This document shows positions 14,601-29,600 of a DNA stretch of 64,000 nucleotides, piece after piece. The first letter of the stretch is position 1, and the number at the start of each line of letters is the position of its first letter. This DNA is from Tridacna crocea. Lineage: Eukaryota > Mollusca > Bivalvia > Cardiida > Cardiidae. The notes below the pieces were generated by a model. It saw nothing but the letters and a program-made list of their open reading frames with translations. It made no database searches and was not told where the DNA came from. The position numbers were made by a program, and so were the translations under genes. The stretch is taken from NCBI GenBank assembly GCA_943736015.1, contig OX031059.1, positions 21,136,501 to 21,200,500 on the forward strand. Reading direction: 5' to 3'.

Positions 14601-17600
14601 AGTTTTCTCATGTATTGATCAACAGAAGTCAAGATTATATGAGATTTGTAAAATTGTAAAAGAAGGTTACTGATTAATTGGAATGGAGAATGTTACTGAT
14701 TTGGAACCTGAAATAAAAAAAACCAAAAGGAAATAGATAGCACTATTCAGTCAAATATTATTATCTGCATTGATATCTTTATGTTACAGTATTCATGTAT
14801 AGACAAAGCGGGACAATGTGTGGCTGTAGCTGGTAAAACAGGGCTGGCTCATTACGCATTGTTTAACAGAAAGTGGAAACTATTTGGGAATGAAACTCAG
14901 GTATCCTGTTATATTGCTGTTTAGCTCTACTTGCCATAGGCCAGCAGGCTTGTGTCATGACCCCATGTCCATCCTGCACCTGTCTGTCTCTCTGTCTGTC
15001 CACCTATCAGTGTGTATTGATGTCTGTTGGTGTTTAATGTCACTTTTATTATACCCCCCCACAACATAGTGGAGGGGGGGTGCTAGAATCGCCATGGCTG
15101 TCTGTTCATCCGTACATCTGTCTGTCCGTAGACACAATTTTGTTCGCGGCAACATTCCTCTAGTTTTTCTTATACTGAACTCAAATTTACACACAGGGTT
15201 CCTATATATTATATATGAACTTGTGCATGTGCGATTTTCTTGACCCTGCTGCCATTTGTTATAGAATTATCTCCCCTTGAACCTTTTACAACTCTTACTT
15301 TTGTACTTAACCATTCTGCATTTTGTAACAAAGACCTGCTTTTGTGACAAGGAGCTGAGGGGGGGTATAATCTTGTTTAGTGATAGTTCTAGTTTAAGAT
15401 GTTTTCTCTGATAGTGATCATCCAACTTTGACAAAACTTTACAGAAATGATCCTGCCATGGCCCCGTTAAGAATTTCTTTATATAATTTGATTCCAGTAA
15501 AAACTAATTATTATTGCAACAAAAATATTCTGTCTTTGTCTGTCCATTTGTGTGTCTGTCCACATGTCCGTCTGTGTACAAATAATTGCCTATTTATGTC
15601 AAAGTGCTGGCGGGGGTATTGAGTGACATTCAGTGACAGCTCTAGTTTATTTCAGGAAAGAGACATGGTTGTTTCTGGTGGTATGGTATGGTGGAAAGAT
15701 TTTATCTGTGTAGCCTGCTATAATATAGTGGGTCAACGTGATGAGGTATGGTCTTTTGACTGACACATGTTGTGTCTTTTTATCGTTGATACTTTTTCAT
15801 ATAGCATACCAAAGCACTATGTGCTTATTGGAGAACTTTTTCATCTTGATCTGTGTCGTCATGTAGAAACTTCAACATTTTTTAATATCTCTGTTATTAC
15901 TGAAGAGTTTTACTTCAAACTTGGACTAGTTGCTAATTGACAAAAGGGTAACCCATACAATAACAGTAATTATCAAAGTACTTTTGACACAGTATACCCT
16001 TCTTCTGACCTAGAGTTTTCAATGAGAATCAATCAACTGCAGCAGAGTGTTAACATCCACATTCAGTGCTCTTGTTGTCGTTTCTTAACTCTTTCAATGA
16101 TAGTTTTATGCAGTTTCTTAACTGTTTTAAAGATAGATTTAAGCTTCATATTGTTTGTCATCTGCGAATGCTGTCAGCTAGGATGAGCATAAGATTTTGT
16201 CATCTGGTAAAAAGAGTTCAACTGTATACTAACTGTTTTGCTAAAAGGCATTCAAAGTCTTTTTATATCTTTCAAAAGCAACACAAATATTGATGGGCTA
16301 AACCATTTGACAATTGTGCATGCATTTCTTTTTATTTCTCAATGCAGAAGGGCTTATTCTTAAAATCATTTGCTACATTTTACTTTTTTCAGATTCGCTG
16401 CTATCCCCGTAGCAGTAAACTAGACAACACATTTGCCAATGTACAGAAAGTTCCCAGTCAGGTCCTCTTGTTAAATACTTTTAAAGACACCTTGTTGCTG
16501 TTTTGTATAGACTGTCATATCATGTTCTTTTCCTTAGAGCGCAAAAATACTCAGCCTAGTAAGTAATTTGTCTGCTTTCCTTTTTTATGCTTTCATAGAG
16601 AAAGAATTTAATGGTAAGAAAAGCTGCCTTTATAAGATATTTTTTTCTTGTCAGAAAACATTAAACTTTTAGTAGTAAGATAGTAGGGTGTCTAGATTAG
16701 CATTGAAAAAATTCTTAAGACTTTTTAACCGAAACAAATTTAGCTGCCCGCCCGGGTGGGTCAGTGGTGAGCGTGTCGGACTCATAACCTGGTGGTTGTG
16801 AGTTCGATACCCCGTTGAGGCAAACTTTCTTCCTGGTGTATTTTTGCCTCTCACCTCTGCTGAAGCAAGTGAGAAAAGTAGTCGGTGGCTTTGGAAAGAA
16901 AGTAGTGTTAGTACTGGTATGAGAAATCCAGGAAACACATGTGTCACCAACCGCCATGATATGACCATAGCTGTTAAAGTGGTGTTAAATCCCAATACAA
17001 CCAACCAATTAGCTTTTTACCCATTACCAACCAAAAAATCTGAAAAAAAAAAAAAGGCTGAAACTGCTTGTCACCAGCATCTTGCTCCCTTTCCAAAATA
17101 TTTTGTAGCCCTACAAATTTAAATCCTGTCATTTAACTCTTTTCTAAGCCGCGCAATTGTAGACTTGCCTACTTTGAAAGCATTGCATACAACAAATATG
17201 AATAAAATGACGAAAATGTCTCGGAAATGGAAAAGGAACATTATGGGAAAATAACAAACTGCTGGGTACAACCATTTTCTTTTCCCTCCATGTTTTCATA
17301 TTCTTTCAGTCTCGGAGCCCTTCAAACACTTAACATGTATGGTAAGGGGTTTTGCCTTATATTGCTTGTCGCATGCAAGATTCTGGCCTTAGACAAGTAT
17401 AAGATTTTATATTCTGGTAAAGAGTCAAATTGTGAAAGTTCTTTGATGTATCTAATCAAACTCTTTACCACACAACAAAATTTTAGACTTGTCCAAATTT
17501 AAAGCATCTGTAGATGACAATGGGATTGTGAGTGCAAATTGTAAATTTGTTTCAGGAAAGATAAAAAATATAGTGGAAAAAGGAGAAAATGCTGGTTTCC

Positions 17601-20600
17601 AGCATTTTCTCCTTTTTCCACAATGTTTTCAAAAGACTTGATTCCCAGAGTCATTAAAAGTTTTGATTGTCTGGTAGAGTTAAATTAGAACTGATTGGCC
17701 ATTTACCCTGTCCCAGACAATAGTGTGTTTCAACAGCATCCAAATAGATGTGCTTTTTGAGAAATTGAAAACACTGTTTGAAAAGGATAAAATACTGGAA
17801 ACTACTGTTTCCCTTCTTTGCACAATGTTTGCAACTCTTTCACAAATAAACTCAGTGATATGAGTAACATTTGAAATGTAATAACAAAAGCTCTATAGAT
17901 GGACAACTTCCAGTTTGTTTAGTGAAGAGAGTGAAGTTGTCTTTTGTAAAACAATGTTTATCTAGCTGCATGACACAAATTTTCACTGTCAAATCATGTA
18001 TTGTATTTTGTAGATGCTTCTGTTGATGTGACGAAGATTCAGGAAGTGGCCCTCAATAATTATATACCCCACCCAGTATGTGTAACAGGGCTTGTTCTGA
18101 CATCTCTGAAAATTGAATCAGGTAGAAATTGTTAGTACTTTTATTCACTGCACTCTGCTTGTACCCTGATATCCTGTATTCTTAATACCTACAGGAATTA
18201 GAAGAAAACACTGTTGGAAAAACAGAAAATTCTTCTCTTAGGATTTTCTCACAAAATTTTCTACCCTAACAAAAGCAAATGCCATCAATTAAATCACCTT
18301 TTTGATTTGTTGTCTGCAGCTGTGTTCAATTTCGATACATCAAAGTTAAGTCATTAAGTACCCACCTGAATGCAGTATGGCTTTCTGATACATGATTCGA
18401 AAAATTCTCTATCAGTTTGTACAAGACATAAACAGATGCTATCACACAAGAGATGCCTACTGATCTCTAACCTTGAACATGAACCAAACATTCTGTACTT
18501 CTGTCCTGGCAATAGTCTCTGCATTCACAAACTATTCTAAAGAGCATTCTCAGCTGAAGTCTTATAGGCAGTCAAAGATTTTGTTATCAGGTAAAAAAGT
18601 TTTATTACTAAGTGAATATCAGAAATTATACTGTAATATCTGAACCTTAGATTAATGAGGAATATCCAACTTTGTACAAAATTTTTTGTGTATTTCTTTC
18701 AGCAAATCAGAAAACTTCGTCGACCAAAGATGCAGAAAGTTTGCTGCTGAATGTTGCGGGAAAGCTACTGGTGTTTCAGAGAGATAGGAGTGGACCACAG
18801 ATCAAAGAAAGAGAATCTTCTCCACACAAATCTAAACCTGTAAGTACCCCTTTATGAATCAATGATATTTTACAATTTTCGAGATTTGACCTTTTACTAC
18901 GCAATTTGGACAGCTTTTGAAAACACTGGGAGAAAAGGAGAAAATGCTTGAAACCAGCATTTTCTTCTTTTCCCGCAATGCTTTTTAACCTATCAGAGAC
19001 AAATCATCATTTGAGATCTGTATTGGATATGTCAGCATGTTTGATAAATTTGGTCTAAACCTAGATCTTGTTGTGTGATATAAAAGCATTTGCAGATGTT
19101 GAATATAATGTGGTTAAAATTATAGGGGTTGACTTCTAAAAGGTAGAAAACAAAGTTGGAAAACGAGAAAATTTCTTCATCGGCTAACTTCCTTGGATAA
19201 AAATGACATGCTTATAGAAATGTATGAAGTGGATAAGGAACTCTAAAGTGATGTTTAACCTGTTCATGTTCTCATATGAAAATTATTTTATAGAAATGTG
19301 ACCAATCACGCAAAAAGAGTCCTTCTGGAAACTGTTAAAAATGTCAACCCTGGTCAGACTGCGCGAATTGCGCAGGCTGACCAGGGTCGACACTTTTCAC
19401 TTTAAGGACATTTTCTGTATAAAAATTTATCATTGTACCTTGTTATATGATCATTTTTTAATTACCAACTTAAACTGACCTGCACTATCGTTGATCTGTT
19501 TTCATCTAATTGATATATAGAATTCCCAGATGGTCCCTTTTTGTGTTATAGGTCAGAAATGTAAAGATTGTACATGCTGAATTTAAATACTGTTTAACAG
19601 TGTTTAAAGACTGACCCATAATACCTGGTTGCTTGTAATGGTAGCCAGCATTTTCTCCTTTTCCAACAATTTTGTCAAGAGACTTTTTTCTTGGGGTGGT
19701 AACAAGAAGTCGGGACTGTGTAGTAAAGAGTTAGGAAATGTTTCTTGTTTTCTGTTTCAGCTACCTTTCACTTCTCCTTCTATTGTTGCTACAAATGTTG
19801 AAAATTTATGGACCACCCCACGTAGTATAGCAGGGAAACTACAATTAACAGAGGCATTGTGGTTAGGATGTGGCTCTCATGGAATGAAGGTAGGCAATAG
19901 TGTAGGATGATATCAGTCTGTTATATTAAAGACGAACATTAAAAAAGTCAGTGTGAGATGGCCACGTAGGTTACTGGTATTATGTTTTCCATGCTTAAAT
20001 CTTTAACAAATGATACAATTTTGGACCTGTCCATTTTGAAAGCATTAGTGAGAAACAAAATAAATATTGCCAGAAAATTAAGATATAGTTTGTAGGAAAG
20101 TAGAAAACATGTTTGGAAAAGGATAAAATGCTGGTTACCATCAATTTCTCCTTTTCCCATAATTTTTTTACCCCCCCTTCATATGATATTGCTTTTTTTG
20201 TATAGTGTACAGGGGAAAGTTAACTTTTCATTTGCGCCTGCCGGGGTGGCTCAGTGGTGAGTGTGTCGGACTCATGACATGGTGGTTGTGAGTTTGATAC
20301 CCGGTTGTGGCGAACTTTCTTTAGGGCGCATTTTCGCCTCTCACCTCTGCTGAAATATATGAAAAAAGTAGTCAGTGGCTTTGGAAAGAAAGTAGTGTTA
20401 GTACCGGTATGAGAAAGCCAGGAAACACATGTGCGTCACCGACCACGATGATATGACCTTAGCTGTTAAAGTGGCGTTAAATCCTAATACAACCAACCAA
20501 CCAATTTTCATTTGCATAATGGATGAATGATATAAACAAAGAAATTCATATTTTAAAGTTTTTTTTCCATGAAAAAATATATGACCTGTTAGAATCAAGA

Positions 20601-23600
20601 TCAGACTGCATATTTAGTGAAGTTTGATCTGGTCTATACTGTCTTCAAAAGTGCATAGAATCATCTGAATGCCAGGCTTCTAATACCGTTGTTTTGTTTG
20701 TATGCAATACCTGGCACTTCACAAAACAGGATGTAGGGCTGTAAACAAAGATACAAGCAATACATAGTACTCCATGACGGATAGGAAACACGATTATATA
20801 GTCTTTGTAATGTATAAATTATCTTTTCCCCTAAATTGAACTGACAAGAAACAATGTTTTCAGTAGATTTGTCTGTCCATCTACCTGCCTGTCCTTTAGT
20901 CTCTCCACTTTTCATATCTGCTCCATACCTCTTGAAACACTGTTTTCTAAAACATTTTAGATACCTTTCAACCATGAAAAATGACATGTAGAGTAGAGGT
21001 TCATATTTCAGTCACCAAGTTTGTGACAACATGAGTTCAAAGGTCACAAAGGGGACGACATCTGCTTTATCTTGTTTGATTTTGATATTAATCCGTTCAA
21101 ACTATCATCACAACTTGCGTTTTAATTTTTACTCATACCAAAGGATAAAATTTTAGACTGTTCCAAATAGAAGGCATTTACAGATGAAAAAAGCCAAAAA
21201 TGGATGAAAATTTGAAATTTGTTTTGTGAAAGGTAGAAAACATTGTGGGAAAAGGAGAAAATGCTGGTTACCAGCATTTTCTCCTTTTCCCAAAATGTTT
21301 TCAAAAGCTTTCTTTCTCAGGATCGTCTACAGTCGGGATTGTGTGGTAAAGAGTTAAAGGACTGTAACATTATTGGTATTTTGGTATGAGCAACACTCTG
21401 ACAAAAGGGGGTTCTCCCTGATCCATTATACGAAGCAGGTCATCACAGGATTGTGGATTCATAAAATCCATTTTGTCAAACTAAATATGAGGTAGGAAGG
21501 TCCTTGGACATGCAGAAGATTTACCAAAAACATTGTCTTACTGCAAAGAAAGTTCTCGTGGTCTGACTGAATAATATGCCCCGAACATACGTATCATGTA
21601 CACTGGCAAAACCAATGCAAAAGCAGTTTCCCTTTTGGGAGCTCTGTACGCATGACTACACTTTCAACACAACATCCAAAATGGCGGCAGCGATCAAGAT
21701 TAACAACAAGATTATGCGCCATGCTGTAGTTTTAGCACATATTACTAAGGTTTCATTGATGTCATTTCCCAGTGGTGTCACTTTTCATTGAAATGGGGCA
21801 CTAAGACGGGAAATTCTACTTCGTCAGCGTACTTAATTTTTTAAACCAAAAACCATGTAAAATTCCATCAACAAACGTTGGAATAGTAAAACTTTGCAGT
21901 AGAATATATTTGCTGGACGGTCAGGTAGCAGGGGACTTAGAAATTTGTTCACGGCTGTGGTCAATCATGTTGCCACCTCGCCTTCGGCTTGGGGTGACAT
22001 GATTAAACACAGCTGTGGACAAGTTTCCCAGTCCCCTGCCACTTCACCATACAACTGATAAAGTTTCGTCTCAGGTAAGATTGTGCAGGCTGATCTGGGT
22101 TGATATTTACTTACATATATTATGACTCTAATCATTTGCTTATGTTTTGCAGGTCTGGTTACCATTATTTCCCAAAAATGAGAGTCACGCTCACAACTTT
22201 ATGTCAAAACGTATCATGTTGCCATTCAGAGTGGATATATATCCATTGGGTAAGTGACCAATCCAGAAGAGCAGATATTATAATACTGCAAAGAAATTTC
22301 TTAAGATCTGATTGGTTAACATGCCAAGAAATATATATCATGTACCCTGGCAAAAACCACATGAAGCCATTTTCCCTTTTGAGTGCCTCGTAAACACATG
22401 CAATGCAACATCTAAAATGGCTGCCTCGATTGATCACTAGACTGCATGTTTATGCATCAAACTGCATGTTTTAGTGACATCAGTTTTGAGTGACGTCAGT
22501 TTTCATTGAATTTGGGCACTCAGAAGGGAATTTCTATTTCGTCAGCATACTCGATTCATGAGATAATAAAACAGGAAAATTTTGCTTAATGAGCTTTGAA
22601 AGGGTAAAACTTTGCAGAATAAATAAATTTGTCGTACGGTCAGGTGGCAGGGGACTTGGAAACTTGTTCACGGCCTTTGGCTTGGGGCAACATGATTTAC
22701 CACAACCGTGAACAAGTTTCCAAGTCCCCTGCCACCTGACCGTACACAGCTAATAATGGCCCAAGACAATTTTGGCATGGTTATCCCCCTTTTCAACTTA
22801 ACATTTTCGTAGAATAGCAATAGCAGCCAAGCAAAGGAACTCTTTTTTTGTTGCTCCTATAATGTAACCTGTGGTGACCAAATACTTGAGCTCATATGAA
22901 AAAAACTGATTGCAGAATTTTTCTCTATCTTGAAATAGAATAATTCTACATAACTGAGTAGATAATTATTTTCTAGCTCACCTGAGTACAAGGTACTCGA
23001 GGTGAGCTTTTTTAATGTGCTGTGTTCTGGATGTCTGTTATGCATAGTCTGTCCTATAAGCTTTAGAAATTACTTGTGCGGATTCCAAAAGCTGTGTTTT
23101 CAATCGGATACTCAAGAAAATTTATCAGAATGTTTGTCTTCATAATATCTCTGACTACTTTGAATTTTGGTAAGGTCAGGTCCGAAAGTTGGTCAGTGGG
23201 CATAGACAATCTTTTGTTCTCTCTAGTGGTCAGATTTTCTGTTAGATACTCTTGGAATTCAACTAGAATGTCTGCCAATATGATATCTTTTTTACATTGA
23301 AAATATAGTCACATTGGGTAATTATGTAGTGTCACTGGGATAAATCTCTGTAAAACCTCGTTTGCACACTAGAGGCTAATATGAATGAAACTTGATCAGA
23401 ATGTTTTCCATGTTGATATCTCGGATAGGCTTAAAATGGTAGGTCAAAAAATAGGTATCAGGAAAAACCTTTTGTGCTCTCTAGAGGCGATGTTCTTGAC
23501 TGTTAATCTTGAAATTTGGCTAGGTCAACTGATGAGCCAGTAGAGTGATACAGGGCCAAGATGGCTGTCTTGTTATACGCCCGTCGGAGACGGGACGTAT

Positions 23601-26600
23601 TATGGGATCACCCGTGGCGGATGGGCGGGCGGGCGGCGTCAAGTTCTTTGTCCGGAGCATATCTCCAAAACTGTACAAGCTAGGGTTATGAAATTTCATG
23701 GGTGGATAGATCTCATCGAGGGGGAGTGCAGTGCACAGGAATCATAACTCTTGCTTGCTTAATTTTTGAGTTAGTGCCCTTTGTTGTTTTTAATACTTGA
23801 ATTTTGTCTGGTGAATATCTCCAAAACTATACTAGCTAAGGTTATGAAATTTCATGGGTGGATAGATCTCATCGAGGGGGAGTGCAGTGCACAAGAATCA
23901 TAACTCTTGCTCGCTTAATTTTTGAGTTATTGCCCTTTTTTGTTTTTCATACTTGAATTTTGTCCAGAGCATATCTTCCCAACTCTACTAGCTAGGGTTA
24001 TGAAACTTCATGGGTGGATAGATCTCATTGAGGGGGAGTGCAGTGCACAGGAATCATAACTCCTGCTGGCTTAATTTTTGAGTTATTGCTCTTTGTTGTT
24101 TTTCATACTTGAATTTTGTCTGGAGTTTATCTCCAAAACTATACTAGCTGGGGTTATGAAATTTTATGGGTGGATAGATCTCATTGAGGGAGAGTGCAGT
24201 GCACAAGAATCTTAACTCTTGCTGACTTAATTTTTGAGTTATTGCTCTTTGTCGTTTTTCATGCTTGAATTTTGTCTGGAGCATATCTTCAAAACTATAC
24301 AACCTAGGGTTTTGAAATTTCATGGGTTGATAGATCTCACCGAGGGAGAGTGCAGTGCACAAGAATCATAACTCTTGCTTACTTAATTTTTGAGTTATTG
24401 CCCTTTGTCGTTTTTTATACTTGAATTTTGTCCGGTGAATATCTCCAAAACTATACTAGCTAAGGTTATGAAATTTCATGGGTTGATAGATCTCACCGAG
24501 GGGGAGTGCAGTGCACAGGAAGCATAACTCTTGCTTGCTTAATTTTTGAGTTATTGCCCTTTTTTTTGTTTTTCATACTTGATTTTTGTCTGGAGCATAT
24601 CTTCCCAACTATACTAGCTAGGGTTATGAAATTTCATGGGTGGATAGATCTCATCGATGGGTAGTGCAGTGCACAGGAATCACAACTCTTGCTTCCTTAA
24701 TTTTTCAGTTATTGCCCTTTGTTGTTTTTCATACTTGAATTTTGTCTGGTGCATGCCCCAGCTTTACAACTTGGGGTAAGACGGGCGTATCTTGCGACAA
24801 TTTGCCCCTCTTGTTCTATTTCTTAATGAAGGATATTTTTTTTTCCATTTCAGCTGTATTATTTGAAGAAGCTGTGATATTAGGTGCTGCGAGCGATTCC
24901 CTTACGTATAAGTACAGCTCGCCATCATTTTTCTCATCAGGAATGAACCTTCATGATCTACCCTATTGTGTTTTAGAAAGAACTGTATGTATATAGCAGT
25001 ACTACCCATTTATTTAGAGTGTTAACTCATTACCAAAATATAACTTAGGCTTGTCCAAATCGAAAGCATTTGTAAATGACAAAATAAAAGTGACTGAAAA
25101 TTTGAAAATTGTTTTGTAAAGAGTAGAAAACATTGTGGGAAAAGGAGAAATGCTGGTTACCAGCATTTTCTCCTTTTTCCAAAAGATTTTCAAAAGGCTT
25201 CTTATTTAGAGTCATCAAAAGTAGGGATTGTGTGGTAATGGGTTAAAAGGGTTGAATATTTGAATATAATATTGGTTGTGAAATATTATGTTTAACATAA
25301 ATGTCCTCATTTCTTTGTCCATTAACCCTTTACCGCACAATTCTGAGTTTTGAAGACCCAAAGGAAAAAGCTGTTTGAAAACGGCATGGAAAAAGGAGAG
25401 AATGTGGTAATCAGCATTTCTCTTTTTCCCACAATGTTTTCTATCATATCACAAATAAATTTTACTGATCAATTTAAATTGCCTTCTGCAAATGCTTTCA
25501 TTTTTGACCAATCTGAAAGTTTGTTGTTTGGTTAAGAGATAAAGAAAGATTTCCCATAATAATGATAACAATACAATTAGGATCTCTGTCACTGAACACT
25601 GTATTTGTCACAGTATTAAAAACTGGCCAAGGAAATTGACCAGATGTACATATTCGACCTAATACTGAAAGATCAGTCTTTGCTGAAGGTGTACTTAATT
25701 TCGGACATAAAAGTCATACTCTATAAAAGAATTTATGGGCATATATATATAAATGGTAAAAAATGAATATGTGAACACCCATGTCTGTATTTCTTTTCAT
25801 TCCAACTTTCTATCTGTACTGCTATATATTTATCAAGTGTACACTTTTACTTGAAATATTGACCAATTACTGTATTTTTTAAATTATAACTACTCCTGAA
25901 AGATTCTTGCTAGGGCTGTGCTTGAATTATTTGAACAAGATTTAAAACATGAAAAGGAGGAATACTAACCAATTAAATGTTTACAGGGGATTATTTCAAA
26001 TAAAGTTTTGAATCTTTATGCAAGCCTAAAGAATCCAGCTCTAATATACCATTTGTATGCATTATGACATACATATGTGACCCATTACGCAAAAAAGGAA
26101 GTTCCTGGAACTGCGAAAAGTGTCAACCCTGGTCAGACTGCGCAAATTGTGCAGCTGACCAGGGTTGACACTTTTCGCTTTTAGTATATTACCATATTTT
26201 TTGTATAAAAAATGGTCATTCTACCTTGTTATACAATCATTTTTGAACTACCAGTTTAAACTGACCTGCACTCATTTTCGGTCTGTTTTCATCTGGTGTG
26301 GGGAATTTCCAGATTGTCCCTTTTTGCGTAACAGGTCACATATGTTGAGCAAGAAAAGTTTTCTAAGGATCTTTTTGTTTGTTTTTCAGAGTCAGATATA
26401 TCTGCACCATATTTTGCGCCAACTCCTTAGACGGAAGTAAGTATAAAGAGAAGATAAGAATTCAAGTACTGTTGAACCTGTCTGATGAACCACCTGTATA
26501 AGCAGCCTACTGCTGTGAGGAATGATTATACATTCCTTCTTTTATAAATTTGATAAAAATAAATACATCTGAGAAATAAATATGTGTTTTGGAAAGGATA

Positions 26601-29600
26601 GAAAACATTGTGGGAAAAGGAGAAAATGCTGGTTACCAGCATTTTCTCCTTTTCCTACAGTGTTTTCAAATGCTTTCTTTCTAAGGGTCATTAATTAAAA
26701 GTCTTGAATATGTGGTATACAGTTTAACACCTAGTCTCCAGGTTCTAACGCTGTTTATCTTTGATCTGTTTACAGTCTTGGTGTCCATGCCCTAGACCTA
26801 GCCTACTGTTGTACAGAACTCTCCTACTTTCCACATGTGCTGGAACTTCTACTGCATGAAGTGCTAGAGGCTGAGGCCATTTCTAAGGAACCTATTCCAG
26901 GTTAGTATATTATATCTTACAGTACTTTAATGGTAAAGAAATAATCTTCTTTCTATCGTGGGTTATCATTCAATAAACCACAGTTATGTGTTGTGAGGCA
27001 CAATAAATAATCCACAAGGGCAAAAACTTAAATGGTTTATTCATCATGCCTCATCTCACATTGTAGTTTATTGAACGGTAACCAATGATAGAAAGAAGAT
27101 TGTTTGGATTCTAACACGACTTACTCTTAATCAAAGAAAAACAAATTCATACTTAGAGTAAAACGGCTGATGCAGATAAGATCTATATTCCATTGAATAA
27201 CTTACTTTGTACAGCATGACATCACTCTATATGGAATGAAGTCACTCTGCTTAGAATAACATAGATTTTACCATGCTTTTGTTGCACTGTGTTTTAGAGC
27301 CGAGTTTATGTGTCATGTTAGAATATTTCTTTTCAAACAATTCAATGTCCTCTTACTCCATAGATACTCATTTCTACGGATTGTTTGTAGGAACTTTTGA
27401 AAAACATTGTGGCAAAAGGTGAAATTGCTCGTCACGAGCAATTTCACCTTTTGCCACAGTGTTTTCTATGCTATCAAAAGGTGTCATATACACATAAGAA
27501 ACAGCTTCATCCTTATATCTAGGGTCAATTAGAGATACCATAGAAATGCCTTATGGGGTAAAGGGTTAAGAGCATGAAGAAGAAAGCTTTTGAAAACATT
27601 CTTTAAGCTTAGCCATGTAGCTTAACCCTTTACCTGACATGCTAATTTGAGGTTCTTCCATTTCAGCAGCAAATAAGATATGATGTCAAAAATAAGGACA
27701 AATTAGGATACAAGTATCTGATTGAGTGGAAAAGATTGTGGGAAAAGGAGGAATTGCTCATTATGAGCAATTTCTCCTTTTCCCACAATGTTTTCAAAAG
27801 TTGTCTGTTGTCGATGCGTCAAAATGAGTATCTATGGAGTAAAGGGTTAATAGGTAGCATGACTGTTGTCCATGTGGTTGTGTGTTGGGTGCTCTGTTGA
27901 GGCAAACTTTCTTTCCAACAATTTTTTGACTCAATTTTCTTGCATGTGCGAAAAGTAGTCAGTGCCTTTGAAAGAAAGTTGTGTCAGTGCTGGTGTGAGA
28001 AAGCCAGGAAACACATGCATGGTGCACAGACTGCCATAATATGACCAAAGCTGTTAAAATGGTGTTAAATTCCTATACAAAATAAAAAAACAAAGGAGAA
28101 ATGCTGATTTTGGACTTATTCAGCGATGTTGGCATATTTAGGTCATAAACGCTTTCCCATACAATCCTGCCTTTTAACACCCCTGGGAAAGAAGCCTTTT
28201 GAAAACATTGTTGGAAAGGGAGAAAAAATGCTGGTAAACAGCATTTTCTACTTTTCCCACAATGTTTTCTACCCTATCAATAAACAATTGTATAATTTGA
28301 GCCACATTGAAATTCTCGTCTGCAAATGCTTTCAATTTAGACAGGGCTAAAATTCTGTCGTCTGGTAAAGGTTTAAACATAATTATTTGAAATAGTCTTA
28401 AGTTTATTTTATTTTTTATTTTGAGGGATGGGGGGAACTGTTTTCAAAGAAAAAAAATAATAAGTATATTCATAGCCCTTTTATCAAAAAGATTATCCTG
28501 TAAAACCTTTTACATTTTTTAACATCTGTCATGGTTGAAGACATTTGTCCAAAACTTGGGCTAGTTAAGCATATTAAATTGGGAACCCATTTCAGGGGGT
28601 CAGATAGCCTTTGAAATAGTTTCAACACAGTTATACCCTTTCTAAGACTAAAAAATACTTGCAAAAAGCAACTGCAGCCAAGTGTTGGCAACCCCTTGTA
28701 CTACAGCAGGAAGAATATGTCTTCATAAATGTTGAACTAATACAGTTAAGCATTCTTTGTGAATCTATTATATAGATATCAAAATGTACATTACTTTTCC
28801 CAAATTGTATTTTTAACCATGCTATCCTGTGTTGTAAGGACCCTAGAGAGTCTCACAGGCGTTAAAAGTCATCATTACGCATTAAAGGGTTTGAACAAAA
28901 TTAGCAGTGCCTTTTTTGATCAGTCATGATTGACAGTAAAACTATGTTATTTCCTTGTAAGTACACCGACTTTGATCAAAATGTCAAGGTTACTAGCCAA
29001 GGATGAATGCTTAGGTAAATCTACATACTTCCTGTTTTCTCATAGGTGTTTTTTTCTCACTTTCTCTCATAATTATTGTTGTTTTTCTTTCAGATCCCTT
29101 GTTGCCAAGAATTGTAGCATTTATTCAGGAGTTTCCAGAATATTTGCAGACCATTGTTCATTGTGCCAGAAAAACAGAGGTTGCCCTTTGGCCCCACTTA
29201 TTTACAACAGTTGGAAACCCAAAGGATTTATTTGAGGTAATTTAACCCTTTACCCAACAATTCTGTGTTTTTCACTGTTTTCTACCATGTCAGTTGCAAA
29301 TCAATCATATTTAATTCTTTACTGCACAATCCCAACTTTCAATGACCCTGAGATAAAAACCTTTTGCACATTGTGGGAAAAGCAGAAAATGCTGTAAACA
29401 GCTTTTTCTCCTTTTCTCACAATGTTTTCTACCCTGCTGGAAACAAATTTCAATTTTTAAGTTACATTTAATTTGTCATCTGCAAGTGCTTTCAATGTGG
29501 ACCGTCCAAACTTTTGTCGTTTGGTATAGGGTTGATATAGCCATACTTAGCTTGTCTACAAAAGCTTTTGATTTAGATAAGTCTAGAAATTTTCATGGAT

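Noticed and set aside
16746-16820. tRNA gene
   Set aside because: A- and B-box-like blocks are present, but the sequence continues into the SINE body and does not close an acceptor stem.
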